Below the pieces are notes generated by a model. It ran no database searches, had not been told where the DNA came from, and saw nothing but the letters and a program-made list of their open reading frames with translations. DNA of 64,000 nt from Panax quinquefolius (Eukaryota; Streptophyta; Magnoliopsida; Apiales; Araliaceae), in contig CM035152.1 in NCBI GenBank assembly GCA_020205615.1, positions 153,136,778 through 153,200,777 on the forward strand, in the 5' to 3' direction. Within the stretch, counting starts at the first letter, position 1, and every line of letters starts with the position of its first letter. Positions 23,457-35,006 of this stretch are shown piece after piece. The position numbers and the translations under genes were made by a program.

Positions 23457-24282
23457 TATTATATTCTATTATGCATAGTGCCTGCATAGTGTTTGTATAG
23501 TAAAATCTTTTTATATAAAATAGAATACTTTTATAAAGTTATTTGTTTTATTAGATTTTAAATAATATATATATATATATATATTATAAATAGAATATAT
23601 TATATTTTATTGCATAGTATCCTTTTTATTTTCCTATAAATAGGATGCTTAGTTAGAATTGAAAACACACCAGAAGTTCAGAGAATTCTTCTTCTATAAT
23701 CTTGAGCGTATTTCTTTAGAGTTTAAGAAAGTTTTGAGCGTAGTGCAAGTTTTCTTCAAGTATATCCCCGCCCTACCCGTCGGAGTACTCTTCTTTATAA
23801 GGTAAGGGGTATTATTTCTTTCGTAATCATGAAGAGAACTTCTGTTATTCCATTCCTTATTATTATGTTGGAATAACTTTGTATGTCAAATCTACCGCAT
23901 ACATGGTGAAATTCTTACATTATTCCATTCCTTATTGTTTTATTATTATTATAAATGTAATAAAAGCGAAAAAACTTTTATATAAAACATAATACTTTTA
24001 TAAAGTTATTTGTTTTATTAGGCTATAAATAAAATATATTATATTCATTATGCATAGTATTTGCATAGTGCTTCGCATAAGGTGTTTGCGTAGTAAAATC
24101 TTTTTATATAAAATGAATACTTTTATAAAGTTATTTATTTTATTAGACTATAAATAGAATATATTATATTCTATTATGCATAGTGTTTGCAGTAGTGTCT
24201 GCGTAGTGTTTGCATAGTAAAATCTTTTTATATAAAATGTAATACTTTTATAAAGTTATTTGTTTTATTAGATTTTAAATAA

Positions 24283-24316
<34 letters not shown>

Positions 24317-24615
24317 ATATATTATATTTTATTGCATAGTATCCTTTCTATTTTCCTATAAATAATATGCTTAGTTAGAATTGAAAACACACCAGAAGTT
24401 CAGAGAATTCTTCTTCTATAATCTTGAGCGTATTTCTTTAGAGTTTAAGAAAACTTTGAGCGTAGTGCAAGTTTTCTTCAAGTATATCCCCGCCCTACCC
24501 GTTGGAGTACTCTTCTTTATAAGGTAAGGAGTATTATTTCTTTCGTATTCATGAAGAGAACTTTTGTTATTCCATTCCTTATTATTCTGTTGAAATAACC
24601 TGTATATGCGAAGTA
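23457..24615. repeat. Duplicated promoter and splice-donor module in LTR E
   Basis: About 440 bp at 23457-23895 recur at about 24172-24615, offset 717-722 bp. Each copy has a (TA)n tract, TTTTCCTATAAATA, 'AATTGAAAACACACCAG', 'CCCCGCCCTACCCGT' and AAG/GTAAGG (donor GT at 23802 and 24524). Between them, two more units of the 'ATTATGCATAGTG ... AAAATCTTTTT' repeat of about 125 bp occur (from about 24037 and 24163). Confidence 0.85.
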
Positions 24616-25165
24616 CCGCATACATGGTGAAATTATTTTGTTATTCCATTCCTTATTATTCTGTTAAAATAACCTGTATATGTGAAGTACCGCATACATG
24701 GTGAAATTTCGCTGTTACTCCATTCTTTATTATTTTGTTGGAATATCCATCATATACATGCGTATTATGCGTGACTGGTTCCATTATTTATTATTTTGTT
24801 GGAATAACTTTTATGCATGCGATCTATCGCATGCACAGTGAAGTCTTTTGTTATTCCATTCTCTATTATTACATTTGGAATATCATATGCGTGCGCGTTC
24901 TGCATGACACAGTTCCATTATTTATTATTATGTTGGAATATCACGTACGTGCGTTTACGCGTGACACGAGATTCTATTATTTATTATTCTATTGGAATAA
25001 CTTTTGCATGCGATTACTATCGCATGCATGGTGAATTCTTTTATTATTCCATTCTTTATTATTCTGTTGGAATAACCTTTCTATGTGGATTACCATATGC
25101 ATGGTGAATGACCCTTCGTATTCATTTCTTATTAAATTATGAAAATGATCTGTCTACGTGGATTA
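24570..25165. repeat. About 70-bp ATTCCATTCYTTATTATT repeats in LTR E
   Basis: About eight degenerate units contain 'ATTCCATTCTTTATTATT', 'GTTGGAATAAC' and a variable 'GCATGCATGGTGAA' end. The homologous C1 array is at 52400-53060. The variable parts often contain CGCATGC-type palindromes. Confidence 0.8.
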
Positions 25166-25773
25166 CCGCATGGCGGGTGAATATCTTTGGCCTGTAGTGC
25201 AAAGATGAATATTTGATTTATGAAGTATATTGATTGATGTTACAAGGATAAAATATTGATGATGAATTTTTTTAAATCATAGAAGATAGTAAATTTCATT
25301 CTCTACGTAACTCTTCTAATGAATTATTATTTTCGCTGCGAATATTGATTTAAAAATTTTTGTCTATTGTATTCTATCAGATTTTTCCCTATTGAGGACT
25401 AACGATAATTTGTTCTATATTATCTTAGTCATAATATTCTTCTTGGGGCTAGTTGAGCTCACCTTTTCCTTTTGTTCCATTTTTCTTTCTCGGGAGGCGA
25501 GAATCTGGCGAGTCTTAGTCGGGGTATGGAATGAAGGTTCTAGAAAGTCATTTTAGTAGTGCTCACTATTTTGTAAAATAGTGTATCAATAATTGTAATG
25601 AGGACTTATTTGAGTGTTGATATTGTCTAGAAGACAATATTTGTTTTTAAACTCACAGTTTATGTGTTGTCGTATTTTGCACGATAATTGTATTAATAAA
25701 GTTGTAGTTGTTTCTGTACCATTTATTTGGTGACTCAGAATGGGTGTTGTATACCTATTTTGGGGACGTCACA

Positions 25774-26804
25774 CATTTGGTTAAAATTTTGGCTTCTATA
25801 CTCCATGAAATTAGTGGAATATCCTTGATATTTGCGCTTCATCCAGTATCTTTTCATGGAAATATTCTTCTGAACATTCTTGAATTTTACTCCACAAAGC
25901 AGTATCATGTTGACAATTTGGACATTATTGAGTTAAGGATAAATTAACTTATAAATCTTTAAAATTTATTCTTGAACTTGTTTTATTGAATTATTATGTC
26001 ATTGTCATCATCCTCATGCTTATATTGTGATGAAAGTCATCTTTGGCTTACGTGTATAGATGGACTTGGTATGATTATGACCAGGGATTATTCGGTATAA
26101 TCATGACCTGTAATGTTATACATGATGTGGTAAAAGTCCTCAGTGGCCTGTAGTGTATTGATGGACAGTTTTTGGTATGATTATGACCAGGGATTATTCA
26201 GTATAGTCATGACCATATTATAATTTAATGAATATCCTTAGCCCGTAAAGCAGGGATGACTCGATGATGTGGTTTATTTATTAAGCTGAGTCTCAGCGAT
26301 AAAAATTGATGAAAGCATTTTAAATCATAGAAGATAGTAGATATCATGCTCTACTTGACTCTTCTAATGGATTGCTTATTCCGCTGCAGTTAAACTTGAT
26401 GTCTATTGTATTTTATCAGTTTAACATTGTTGAAGACTAATGATAATTTATTCTACATTATCTTAGTCATAATATTTCTTACTGGGCTAGTTGAGCTCAC
26501 CACTTTCTTTCATTGTTCTCTTCAGGAAATGAGAACGTAGTCGGGAATAGTCGAGGAATGGAGTGACGGTCTAGATAATAGTATTAGTAGTCCTCACTAT
26601 TCTATTAAATAGTGTGACAATAAATGTATTGAGGACTCCTTTGAGTGTGGATATTGTCTAGATGACAATATTATTATTAAAACTCTCAATTTATGTTTTG
26701 TCGTATTTTACACGACTGTTGTATAATTAGTTTGTATTTGTATTCAGTACCTTGTATCTGGCGACCCAAGATGGGTGATGTATACCTATTTTGGGGGCGT
26801 CACA
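25774..26804 (+). mobile_element. C1 5' LTR, 3' portion
   Basis: It matches 53138-54178, with roughly 5-6% difference by eye over the first 210 bp. It contains hairpin repeats (about 26030-26270), the pyrimidine tract with acceptor TCTCTTCAG/G (AG at 26524-26525) and the end GTCACA. The LTR start is not in the window, because E and its nested elements separate it. The differences from the 3' LTR make C1 the oldest insertion of the nest, as its outer position also demands. Confidence 0.82.
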
Positions 26805-26806
26805 GT

Positions 26807-26818
26807 TGGTATCAAAGC
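26807..26818 (+). other. C1 primer-binding site
   Basis: TGGTATCAAAGC, 2 bp after the LTR end, is the tRNA-Met site with one G to A change. Confidence 0.88.
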
Positions 26819-26989
26819 TTAGGGATATGATCCATGGTTGAGATGTGAGACAAGAACTAGGAGGGGAGAGACGGGGAATTCCTTCGCTAGTATGACCTAC
26901 CTAAGTTTATTTGGTATTTAATTGGTCGGTCAGAGTATAAAGATAATATGTGATATTAATTAACCCTCATTTTGTGACAGTATTTAAAA

Positions 26990-28216
26990 ATGGCATCCGA
27001 AAATGTTGAGATAAGCAATGAAGCACATGAGACCGTTGAGTCATCAACTATCAATGCCCAGGGCAATGTGCAACAGGAAGACAATAATCCTCATGAAAAT
27101 AATAACACCAATGAAATGGTGAACGATGGAATGTTTAGAGGCTTTATGCAATACATGCAACATCAGGCGAGAGCGGTTCCTGTCCAAAATGCAGGTGGAA
27201 ACACTGACAACTCTCGGGCGGTCACCGCTAAGCAGTTCAAGGAGCTGGGACCACCGGAGTTTTTTGGAGAGCTAAAACCACTTAAAGCGGAAACATGGAT
27301 AAAACAGATCAACAAGATATTTGATGTCTTGGGATGCTCCGAGGAGCAAAAGGTTCCCTTTGCCACCTTCATGTTGCGTGCAGAGGCAGATTACTGGTGG
27401 GAATCTGTAAAGCGTACTCAACCTGCCGCACTGAAGATGTCTTGGGAGAAGTTCCAAGAATTTTTCAACGACAAGTACTTTCCTGAAAGTATTCGCCACA
27501 TGAAGGAGGTAGAGTTCATTAAGCTTGATCAAAATAATATGACCGTGGCGCAGTACGAAGCTAAGTTAGCTGAGTTATCTCGGTTTGCGTCCAACTTGGT
27601 TGATAATGAGGAGAGAATGACGCGGATGTTTCTAAGAGGTTTGAAACCTGAGATACGTCAATACCTCATTTCTTATAAATTGTGTTTGTATTCAGATGTA
27701 ATGAATAGGGCTCAATTATTGGAGCGCGATAATGAGCCAGACCAACCAAAGGATAACGAGCAACAACACGATAATAATCTTACCGGTGGCAACGGTCATC
27801 GGAACAATGATAACCATCGTGGAGGAAATTATCATGCCAGAAATGGTAACCACTTCGGTGGCAATCATGGCCAAGATAATAGAAGTGGAAATTTCAAGAA
27901 GAGAAGGTTCAACAACGATGGAAAGACAGCAGCACCAACACCCATTTTCAAGGAAGGAGAACGACCACCAATTGTATGCTTCAAATGCGGAGGGGAGGGA
28001 CATATCATTCCAAACTGCGTGATACAGTCCAAAGCATGTTATAATTTTGGTAAAGAAGGTCACCTAGCCCGATTTTGTCGTGCACCAAAGTCAAGTCTAG
28101 CTGGGACGGTGGCACCAAAGGCGAATACGGACAAAACAAAGTCGGTGGATTCAGGAAGAGCATTTTTCGTGACTTCTCAAAAAGCGAGTAAACTGAATGA
28201 AGTTAGCACGGGTTAG
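26990..28216 (+). CDS. C1 Gag polyprotein, intact ORF (408 aa)
   Basis: This is the only unbroken retroelement gene of the window. Residues 1-65 are Asn/Glu-rich and variable. The Ty3/Gypsy capsid core covers about residues 85-240 (KIFDVLGCSEEQKVPFATFM, DYWWESV, FLRGLKPEIRQYL). A Gly/Asn/His-rich basic linker spans about 245-305. A CCHC knuckle has C330, C333, H338 and C343. A second knuckle has C350, H358 and C363, but Phe353 stands where Cys is expected. The ATG at 26990 is the first in the leader after the PBS. The ORF ends at TAG 28214-28216, and the same frame then runs on into protease, so the stop separates Gag from Pro. Gag would build the particle and package RNA. Confidence 0.93.
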   Translation: MASENVEISNEAHETVESSTINAQGNVQQEDNNPHENNNTNEMVNDGMFRGFMQYMQHQARAVPVQNAGGNTDNSRAVTAKQFKELGPPEFFGELKPLKAETWIKQINKIFDVLGCSEEQKVPFATFMLRAEADYWWESVKRTQPAALKMSWEKFQEFFNDKYFPESIRHMKEVEFIKLDQNNMTVAQYEAKLAELSRFASNLVDNEERMTRMFLRGLKPEIRQYLISYKLCLYSDVMNRAQLLERDNEPDQPKDNEQQHDNNLTGGNGHRNNDNHRGGNYHARNGNHFGGNHGQDNRSGNFKKRRFNNDGKTAAPTPIFKEGERPPIVCFKCGGEGHIIPNCVIQSKACYNFGKEGHLARFCRAPKSSLAGTVAPKANTDKTKSVDSGRAFFVTSQKASKLNEVSTG

Positions 28217-28362
28217 TTAATTATAAATTCTTACAAATTTTATACCTTATTAGATACCGGTTCTACCCATTCTTTTATCTCTCTTGCTTGCGCTCAACGT
28301 TTAAATTTAACTCGGGAGAAATTAGACTTTGACTTATCAGTTGAAACTTCGTTAAGAGAAAC
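28217..28362 (+). pseudogene. C1 protease, first part (split by D)
   Basis: It is in frame with gag after its TAG. The aspartic protease active site LLDTGSTHSFIS is intact (Asp codon 28253-28255). The reading stops at the D insertion, and GAAAC (28358-28362) is duplicated at 49802-49806, where the protease resumes. Confidence 0.88.
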
Positions 28363-31300
28363 ACGAATTCAGTGCTTCACGATACCATTTCTTTGAGCGA
28401 AATAATAATAATATTGTCATAAATATCAAATTTAATTACATATCAGAGTTATCTAAATCCCAGGTATGCGACCTTAAAATATTTCATTACATGATAGATA
28501 ATAATATCATCATCTTATTTAAGTCTAGATATTACATAAAATAACACAACTTATTTTGACATCTTTCCTTTCCCTTTGTTTCTAGCAGAGCCCTCTGGTT
28601 GATCATACTTAACTGAAAACATTTAAATTAAGCAAGAATGAGCATTTGAGTGCCCATCAAGTAATAGCAGCAATAAACATTAGCTAAAGAATTAAATGTT
28701 TTCTTTGAGTAACACTTCTACAACGAAGCAATAGTTGTGAAGTAACTGAAACAATTTAAATCAACATATCAGTTCTATCTCAAATTTTTGAAACTGACTA
28801 TAAATGGAGATCAGTCGACAGACTATGAACATTGTTTTCTATTTTCGAAAAGGTTTAATGAACTTCATCATCAGAAACCGTCATAACTTACTGAACGCGG
28901 GGTGATCAACCCTGTATTGATCAATACTACATACCAGAACGATATTCTCATTCATCATAACCGCCTTGGGCGCACAAAATTTTTCCAGATTTGGGATGTT
29001 CATACTTAGCCTGAATCCGAACCAAAATAATTCAGTTGGATATCATTAGGGTTCTATTATGTTCAACGATATTCTTAAATCATGTCTCAATGAGAAATAA
29101 TAGCTTAGCGACTTTTTAATTAAGGTATACATACTGGAAATCAACAAGCATGTATCAACATGTACAATAATTATCCAAGTGAGGACACTTGCATAACCAT
29201 ACTTAGAATTTAACGAACAGAATATATATACCTCTGAATCTTATAGTAATACGGATTGATAAACAATGAATGAATAAAGCTTGGAAACTTGTATGAATAT
29301 AAATGATTGGATACATAATCAATAACAATAGAGTTTAATAATCTGGCATAATAATAGTATAATTCTGAAACTTTCTTACTCAGGTCCATTGCATAAAGTA
29401 AATGCAAAGGTTAGGATTCTTGCTCAAGTAAAAGAGGAAGAATTTAGGAACTTGCCCGGTCTGCTGCTTACACAACTTAGTTCTATCTTTAATTCAATGA
29501 CCTATCATTTATAAGGTTGTTCTATTGATTAGAATAACATATCATAACACATCATACTTTTATTTACAGTCAATACATAACCTAATCACATTGTCACATA
29601 GTTATATCAGTCATTAAGACACAAACAAACACTTATACAGTCAAACTATAAAGGTTCAAATCAAATTTGGTAGCATTTTGGTGTACCGACGGCTTTATCG
29701 GGTAATTACCGAGTATAAAACTCTAATCTGTAACTTAAATATTATTCTGGATACTTTACATATTAATCATAGGACTTATAATAATTTTTAATTAATTATT
29801 ATAATTTATCATGATTTTTCAAACTCTATAATTATTATTAAATGATTTATAATTCTATTATCATTAACATTTAATTAATATTAAACTATTAATGAAAGCA
29901 TTGCCAAAATATTAAAGATATTTATAATAACTTAAAATATTTTAAAACATTTATATTACCCTTAAATAATTTTTAAAACATTTAAAATCATTTTAAATAA
30001 TTACCATTAATATTAAAATATTAATGTATTATTCCTTAAAATATTAAAAGTCATTAAGTATAACTTAAATTTTTTAATTCATTTATATCCTTTTAAATGA
30101 TTTTTAAATCAATAAACCCATTTTAAATCATTTATTTAATATAATTATTAAATAAATTTAATATCATTAATATTAAATTATTAATGAAATTATCCTTTAA
30201 ATATTAAAAGTTATATTTTATAACTTAAAATATCTTTAAACACTTTATTTTAATTTAAAATGATTTTTATAATATTAAAATCATTTTAAACTAAATTATT
30301 TAATATAAATATTAAATAACTTTAATATCATTAATAATAATTAATTAATGAAATTTACCTTTAAATATTGAAAGTTATATTTTATAACTTAAAATATTTT
30401 AAATACCTTATTATTATTTAAAATGATTTTGAATATAATAAAATCATTTTTAATTTATTTATTTAATTCATTTATTAAACAACTTAATTATCATTAATAT
30501 TAAAATATTAATGAATTTCACCAAAAATATTAAAAGTCATTAAAAATAACTTAAAATATTTTTTATATCATTATATAATTTTAAATGATTTTTAAATATT
30601 AAAATCATTTTTAAATAATTTATTTAATATAATTAAAAACTAATTTTTTAGCTTTTAAAATAATTTTATTAATTTATTTTGTATTTTTAATAATTAAAAA
30701 CTAATTTTCTATAATTATTTAATAAAAATATAATTTTTATAAATAATCATCATTAAAGACCACTATCTGAAATAAAACCGTCGTTATAGGTGTTCTTCAT
30801 GTTCATCATGAAAACCTAGATCTTTATACACAGTTTCGAGTAAGCAAATTTGACCATGATCAAATCTTAACAAAAAGTGTTTATGGACAAACTATGACTT
30901 GGATCTTGTAGTACTAGTGCAAGACTACAATATCCAATAACAAACATAACCATAACATGCATAACAACGGAGATCTAAGAGCCTAAAGTATCTGTCAGAG
31001 GCTGTTCTTCATTTTTGGGAGCCCAGAAATGAAGAACAGTTCAAGCATGCACCTTTGGGCTCCCACTACATGCTGATCGTGCGATGCTTTAGTGATCTAT
31101 AAGCTGCAGTGTGTAGCTAGTGTGTAGTAGTGTATATCAAGAAGATATAGCCCGATCAAAGCTTGTCAGAGGACACATTTAAACGTTTTCTGGGTTACCT
31201 AGAAAACGTGAACTGTGATCAACTGAGCTGGTTTGACCGGTCATTGAATCCAGTATATTTGATATATAGAGGTTTTAAAAGCATGAATATAAAGTTAACA

Positions 31301-32036
31301 TAACATACTACAACTTAGACTCAAGATCCATAACAGAACATCAAAGAACCGTCAGATCTGGAGCCATAAAGAACTTGTCAGACACGATCTTATACTTTCT
31401 GGGTTGCCTAGAAATGGCTCGGTCATGGTCGGTCAAACGACCTTTGACCGTCAATAACTTGCAATCTGTTAATGCAATGACTTTGATACAAGTTCCAGTT
31501 TAAAGACCTCATAGCACACTACAATATTAAACACTTACAACACCAAATCATTAAACACATTGTGATCTATAAGGTCTGACATTTGGTTGTCAGACCTCAA
31601 TAGAAAAATTTCCAGATTTTGAAAAATGCTAGATCAGAGCCTATAGATGTTATGGATCCAACATCTATCAATCCAGATCACCTAATAACACTATATTTAA
31701 CATATCAAACATTCTAACATCAAATCTAACATAGCATATAAGATCAAATTTCTAAGTTAGGTTTTATACCTCTATGAACCAAATCTTGATCCTCTGTTCC
31801 TGACCTGATCTTGATGTTCTGGGGACTCATTAAGGGACTGAAATGCTAACTATTTTCGTGGATTTAAAGAGAGAGAACTTGGTGGTGTGTTTGTGAACAA
31901 TTGGGACAAAATTATGAACTTTCCTCTCTCTCAATCTATAAATAATTTGATGCAAGGGCCATGGTTGATCATGTTTATTGATTAAATGCTATTAGTAGAC
32001 CACATGGCTAGGTTGAGTTGGTTTACCAACTAAAGT
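28363..32036 (-). mobile_element. Unit D, first part: minus-strand LTR-like insertion
   Basis: D is flanked by the duplication GAAAC. Read on the minus strand it starts TGTAATAACCC at 49801 and ends near 28363. Close to that end the minus strand reads TGGTATCGTGAAGC, similar to a tRNA-Met primer site. D may therefore be a large LTR (about 4.6 kb without A3) plus a few bases of interior. No coding region is visible. It contains an AT-rich tandem block and ordinary non-repeated DNA such as 30770-32036. The family is not recognised. Confidence 0.55.
29930..30760. repeat. AT-rich tandem repeat of about 165 bp in D
   Basis: About five diverged units share 'AAATGATTTT', 'TTTAATATCATTAATATTAA' and 'TTAAAAGT ... 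ATAACTTAAAATATT'. Unit starts near 30095, 30260, 30422 and 30586 give a period close to 165 bp. GC content is very low. Confidence 0.75.
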
Positions 32037-34822
32037 TGTAAGACCCCAAATTATTAATAAATGAAATTTATTTTCCTCTATTTATTATTTTGAAATAGTA
32101 AGGGTTGATTTGATTAATGTGGATAGTTATGGGTAAAATACGCAAATATTTCAAATAAGCAAGTGGTTATAAAATATTCATTATCGTCGGGGAATATTCG
32201 TTTGGTCGTGGAATATTAAATCTTTGTGGGAATATTAAATGCGACGGCAATAGCAGTCTTTTGTGGGCCCCATAACTTGAAAGCGATTGGATGAAGAAAA
32301 CGACAAATATAAGTTGTTTATAAATAACGACGTAGTTATTCACAATTATCTTGTTGGAATACCCGTGGTTAAAACACACTAATACGCGTTGTTGAACAAG
32401 AAGCACGCAGATTGCACCAATTATTGATTCTTACGTAAGAAGGCACTTCTTTCAATAATTGTTACAATAATTACTATTCAGATTTTATTTTATTGATTCA
32501 ATAATTCTTTGCATTGATATTTTATATTCTTTGTTGTTTCAATAAATTGTCATTACACAAGATTTTCCATTATCGAAGCAATAATTCATATTATCCTAAT
32601 AATATTATTGGATAACATTATTGGCAATGTCTAGAAAGTTCATTTAAGGAGAGGTTTGGTCACCTAATTGCATGCGCATGAGAAGAGAGATCCTAATTGA
32701 AAGCCCCTCTTTCTGGAACTACCGGTTGCCAATAATATGATTCTCGTAATATTATTTATGAATAATTAATTATTGATTTATATGATGAGAAAAATATTGA
32801 TTTTATGTGGATATAGATGGAGAAAATTTTAATGTGACAATTGTTGAAAATTAATATTTTATCTTTTTTCTCGATAAAATAATTCATTTAAATATATTAT
32901 TTTAATAATATATTAACTAGTGATATTTTTATAATGAATGTGGGATATATGAGTATATAAAGAGGAAGAGTATTTTTGTGGCAATAAATGTTTAACACAT
33001 ATTTTGTGTGTTGGTGGACACAATTATCGAATCGAAATTTGATTATAAATTTGTAAAATCGCCTGCTTTGTGGATTTCGGTCAATTTCATTTGGAATTTG
33101 GAAAAACTTTCTTCTGCAAAGTTGTAGAGAATTGAATTTCCTATAAAAAATTGCGCGATTCAAATTTTTTGATAAAAGGGCTATTTATTATGAATTATTG
33201 AAGTTCAAAGTTCAAATAATTGATTTTTGGAAGTTTTAATTATTTTAAATAAGAAAACGTTTTTTATTACTTTTTGGAGGTGGGCTACATGTGTGGCTGA
33301 TCTTAGATTAAGAAACATGTGCGTAGGGAAGTTTTAGAAAATAATAATAAATATTTTAATAAATTTTCTACTTTGGTGTTCTAAGCATTTTCCTATAAAT
33401 TGGGTGCTTAGGGTTAGAATTGAAAACCACACCGAAATCAAGTTTTCTCTCTATATTATCGAGCGTATTCTTGTGAGTATTTTAAGTATACTTAGAGTAT
33501 TGCTATACTGATTGTAAGTTCAAGTCATAGCCTATATCCTGTTTTTAACTAAAGTCTTCGTCTTTCGAGGTAAGGGATGTTAATTTATTCGAAAATGATA
33601 TTATTTCTTCAATATCATTATGCTTAGAAATATTGGTTGGAAATTTTATCAAATTTGGAACTTTTTCATGTTTGGGGTTACTATTCATGAATTACTATTC
33701 ACGAGTTATTATTCATGAGTTACAATTCACGATTACTATTCACGAGCGTGATGATGTTTTTTTTTGGAAATTTCTATCTTTTGGTGTCGAGTTACTATTC
33801 ACGATATCGGCACTATTCAATTTAAAAATGAAATTTCTTCTTTTCGTCCAAAATATCTATTCGGATACTAGCTTTGATTGTATCCATGTTTTGATCATTC
33901 TTGAATTTTACTCCACTCGATTACTTATGAAGTATTTTTTGAACTTGGATTGTTTAAAATACTGAATCCTTAATATTTGTTCTTTTGTTTCAATCGGATT
34001 CGCTTCCTTTAAAATATTTTTCATCATCCTCGGTCCTAAATGATGATATTCTTTGAATATCTTTGGCTCGTAGTGCAAAGATGAATGATTTCTTGATGAA
34101 TATCTTTGGCCCGGTAGTGCAAAGATGAGCAGTGTTGAGATGAACATGAACGATTAATATCTTTGGTAGCGTGGTGCAAAAGATGAACAGTGTTTAGATG
34201 AACATGACCCGGTGATGAATATCTTTGGCTCAGTGGTGCAAAGATGAATATTTGATTCCGATATATATTGATTGATGTTACTGGGGATAAAATATCGACG
34301 ATGAACTTTTAAATTCATATATAGAAGATATTAGTTTGCATTCTCTACTTAACTCTTCTAATGAATTATTATTTCATTGCGAAGATTGATTTAAAACTGG
34401 TTGTCTATTGTATTCTATTAGATTTTTCCCTGTTGGAGACTAACGATAATTTGTTGTATATTATCTTAGTCATAATATTCTTTACTGGGCTAGTTGAGCT
34501 CACCCTTTTCCTTTTTGTTCCATTTTTCTTCTCGGAGGCGAGAATGTAGCGAGTACGAGTCGGGGTATGGAATGATGGTTATAGAGAGAGTTGTTTAGTA
34601 GTCCTCACCATTTTTATAAAATAATGTATAAATAATTGTGATGAGGATTTATTTGGGTATGTATATTGTCTAGAAGACAATAATTGTATTTAAACTCACA
34701 AGATATATATGTTGTCGTATTTTGCACGACGACAAATGTATTAATAAAGTTTTAGTTATTTATGTACCATGTATTTGGCGACTCGTAATGGGTTGGATGG
34801 AATGGACCTATTTTGGGGCGCT
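32037..34822 (+). mobile_element. A3 5' LTR
   Basis: It starts TGTAAGACCCC, with two GAATATTC/GAATATTAAA blocks near 32190-32240 and TATAAATTG at 33394-33402. The donor-like CGAG/GTAAGG has GT at 33570-33571. TTACTATTC repeats lie at 33675-33820 and hairpin repeats at 34050-34260. The acceptor region is near 34532, with CTCGGAGG for CTCAGGAGG. The last bases are altered (GGGCGCTGA). Confidence 0.9.
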
Positions 34823-34825
34823 GAT

Positions 34826-34836
34826 TGGTATCGAGC
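34826..34836 (+). other. A3 primer-binding site
   Basis: TGGTATCGAGC is the tRNA-Met site with the same one-base loss in CAG as in A2 and A4. Confidence 0.8.
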
Positions 34837-35006
34837 TTAGGGATATGATCTTTGGCGAGATCGGGAATAGAACTAGGAGGGAGAGACGAGTAAATCCTTC
34901 GCTAGTGTGTCCTACCTAAGCTTATTTGTTAGTTGGTTAGTATATAGGGATATTATGTGATATATTGATTTCCTTAATTAACCCTTGTTTTATGATGTAT
35001 TTGAGA

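Larger units (their letters stand above)
23457..25773 (+). mobile_element. LTR E, 3' portion (diverged subfamily, interrupted by A1)
   Basis: This is an LTR whose start lies upstream of A1, outside the window. It ends GTCACA at 25773. Its middle resembles the C1 LTR ('ATTCCATTCTTTATTATTC' repeats), while its last 590 bp (from 25182) resemble the A LTR end, so it is a mosaic. It contains two promoter-donor modules. Whether it is a solo LTR or the 3' LTR of a full element cannot be seen. Following sequence 25774 onward is the C1 LTR, matching 53138 onward. This fits E having inserted into C1. Alternatively, 23457-26804 could be one rearranged LTR. Confidence 0.65.

Noticed and set aside
24735..25107. 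Two overlapping 96-99 codon frames in LTR E
   Set aside because: They cross the ATTCCATTCTTTATTATT repeat array and have repeat-derived composition.
28363..32036. Assignment of D to the Ogre/Tat lineage because of its long LTR-like size
   Set aside because: No gag or pol of that lineage is present, and the primer-like motif suggests tRNA-Met rather than tRNA-Arg.
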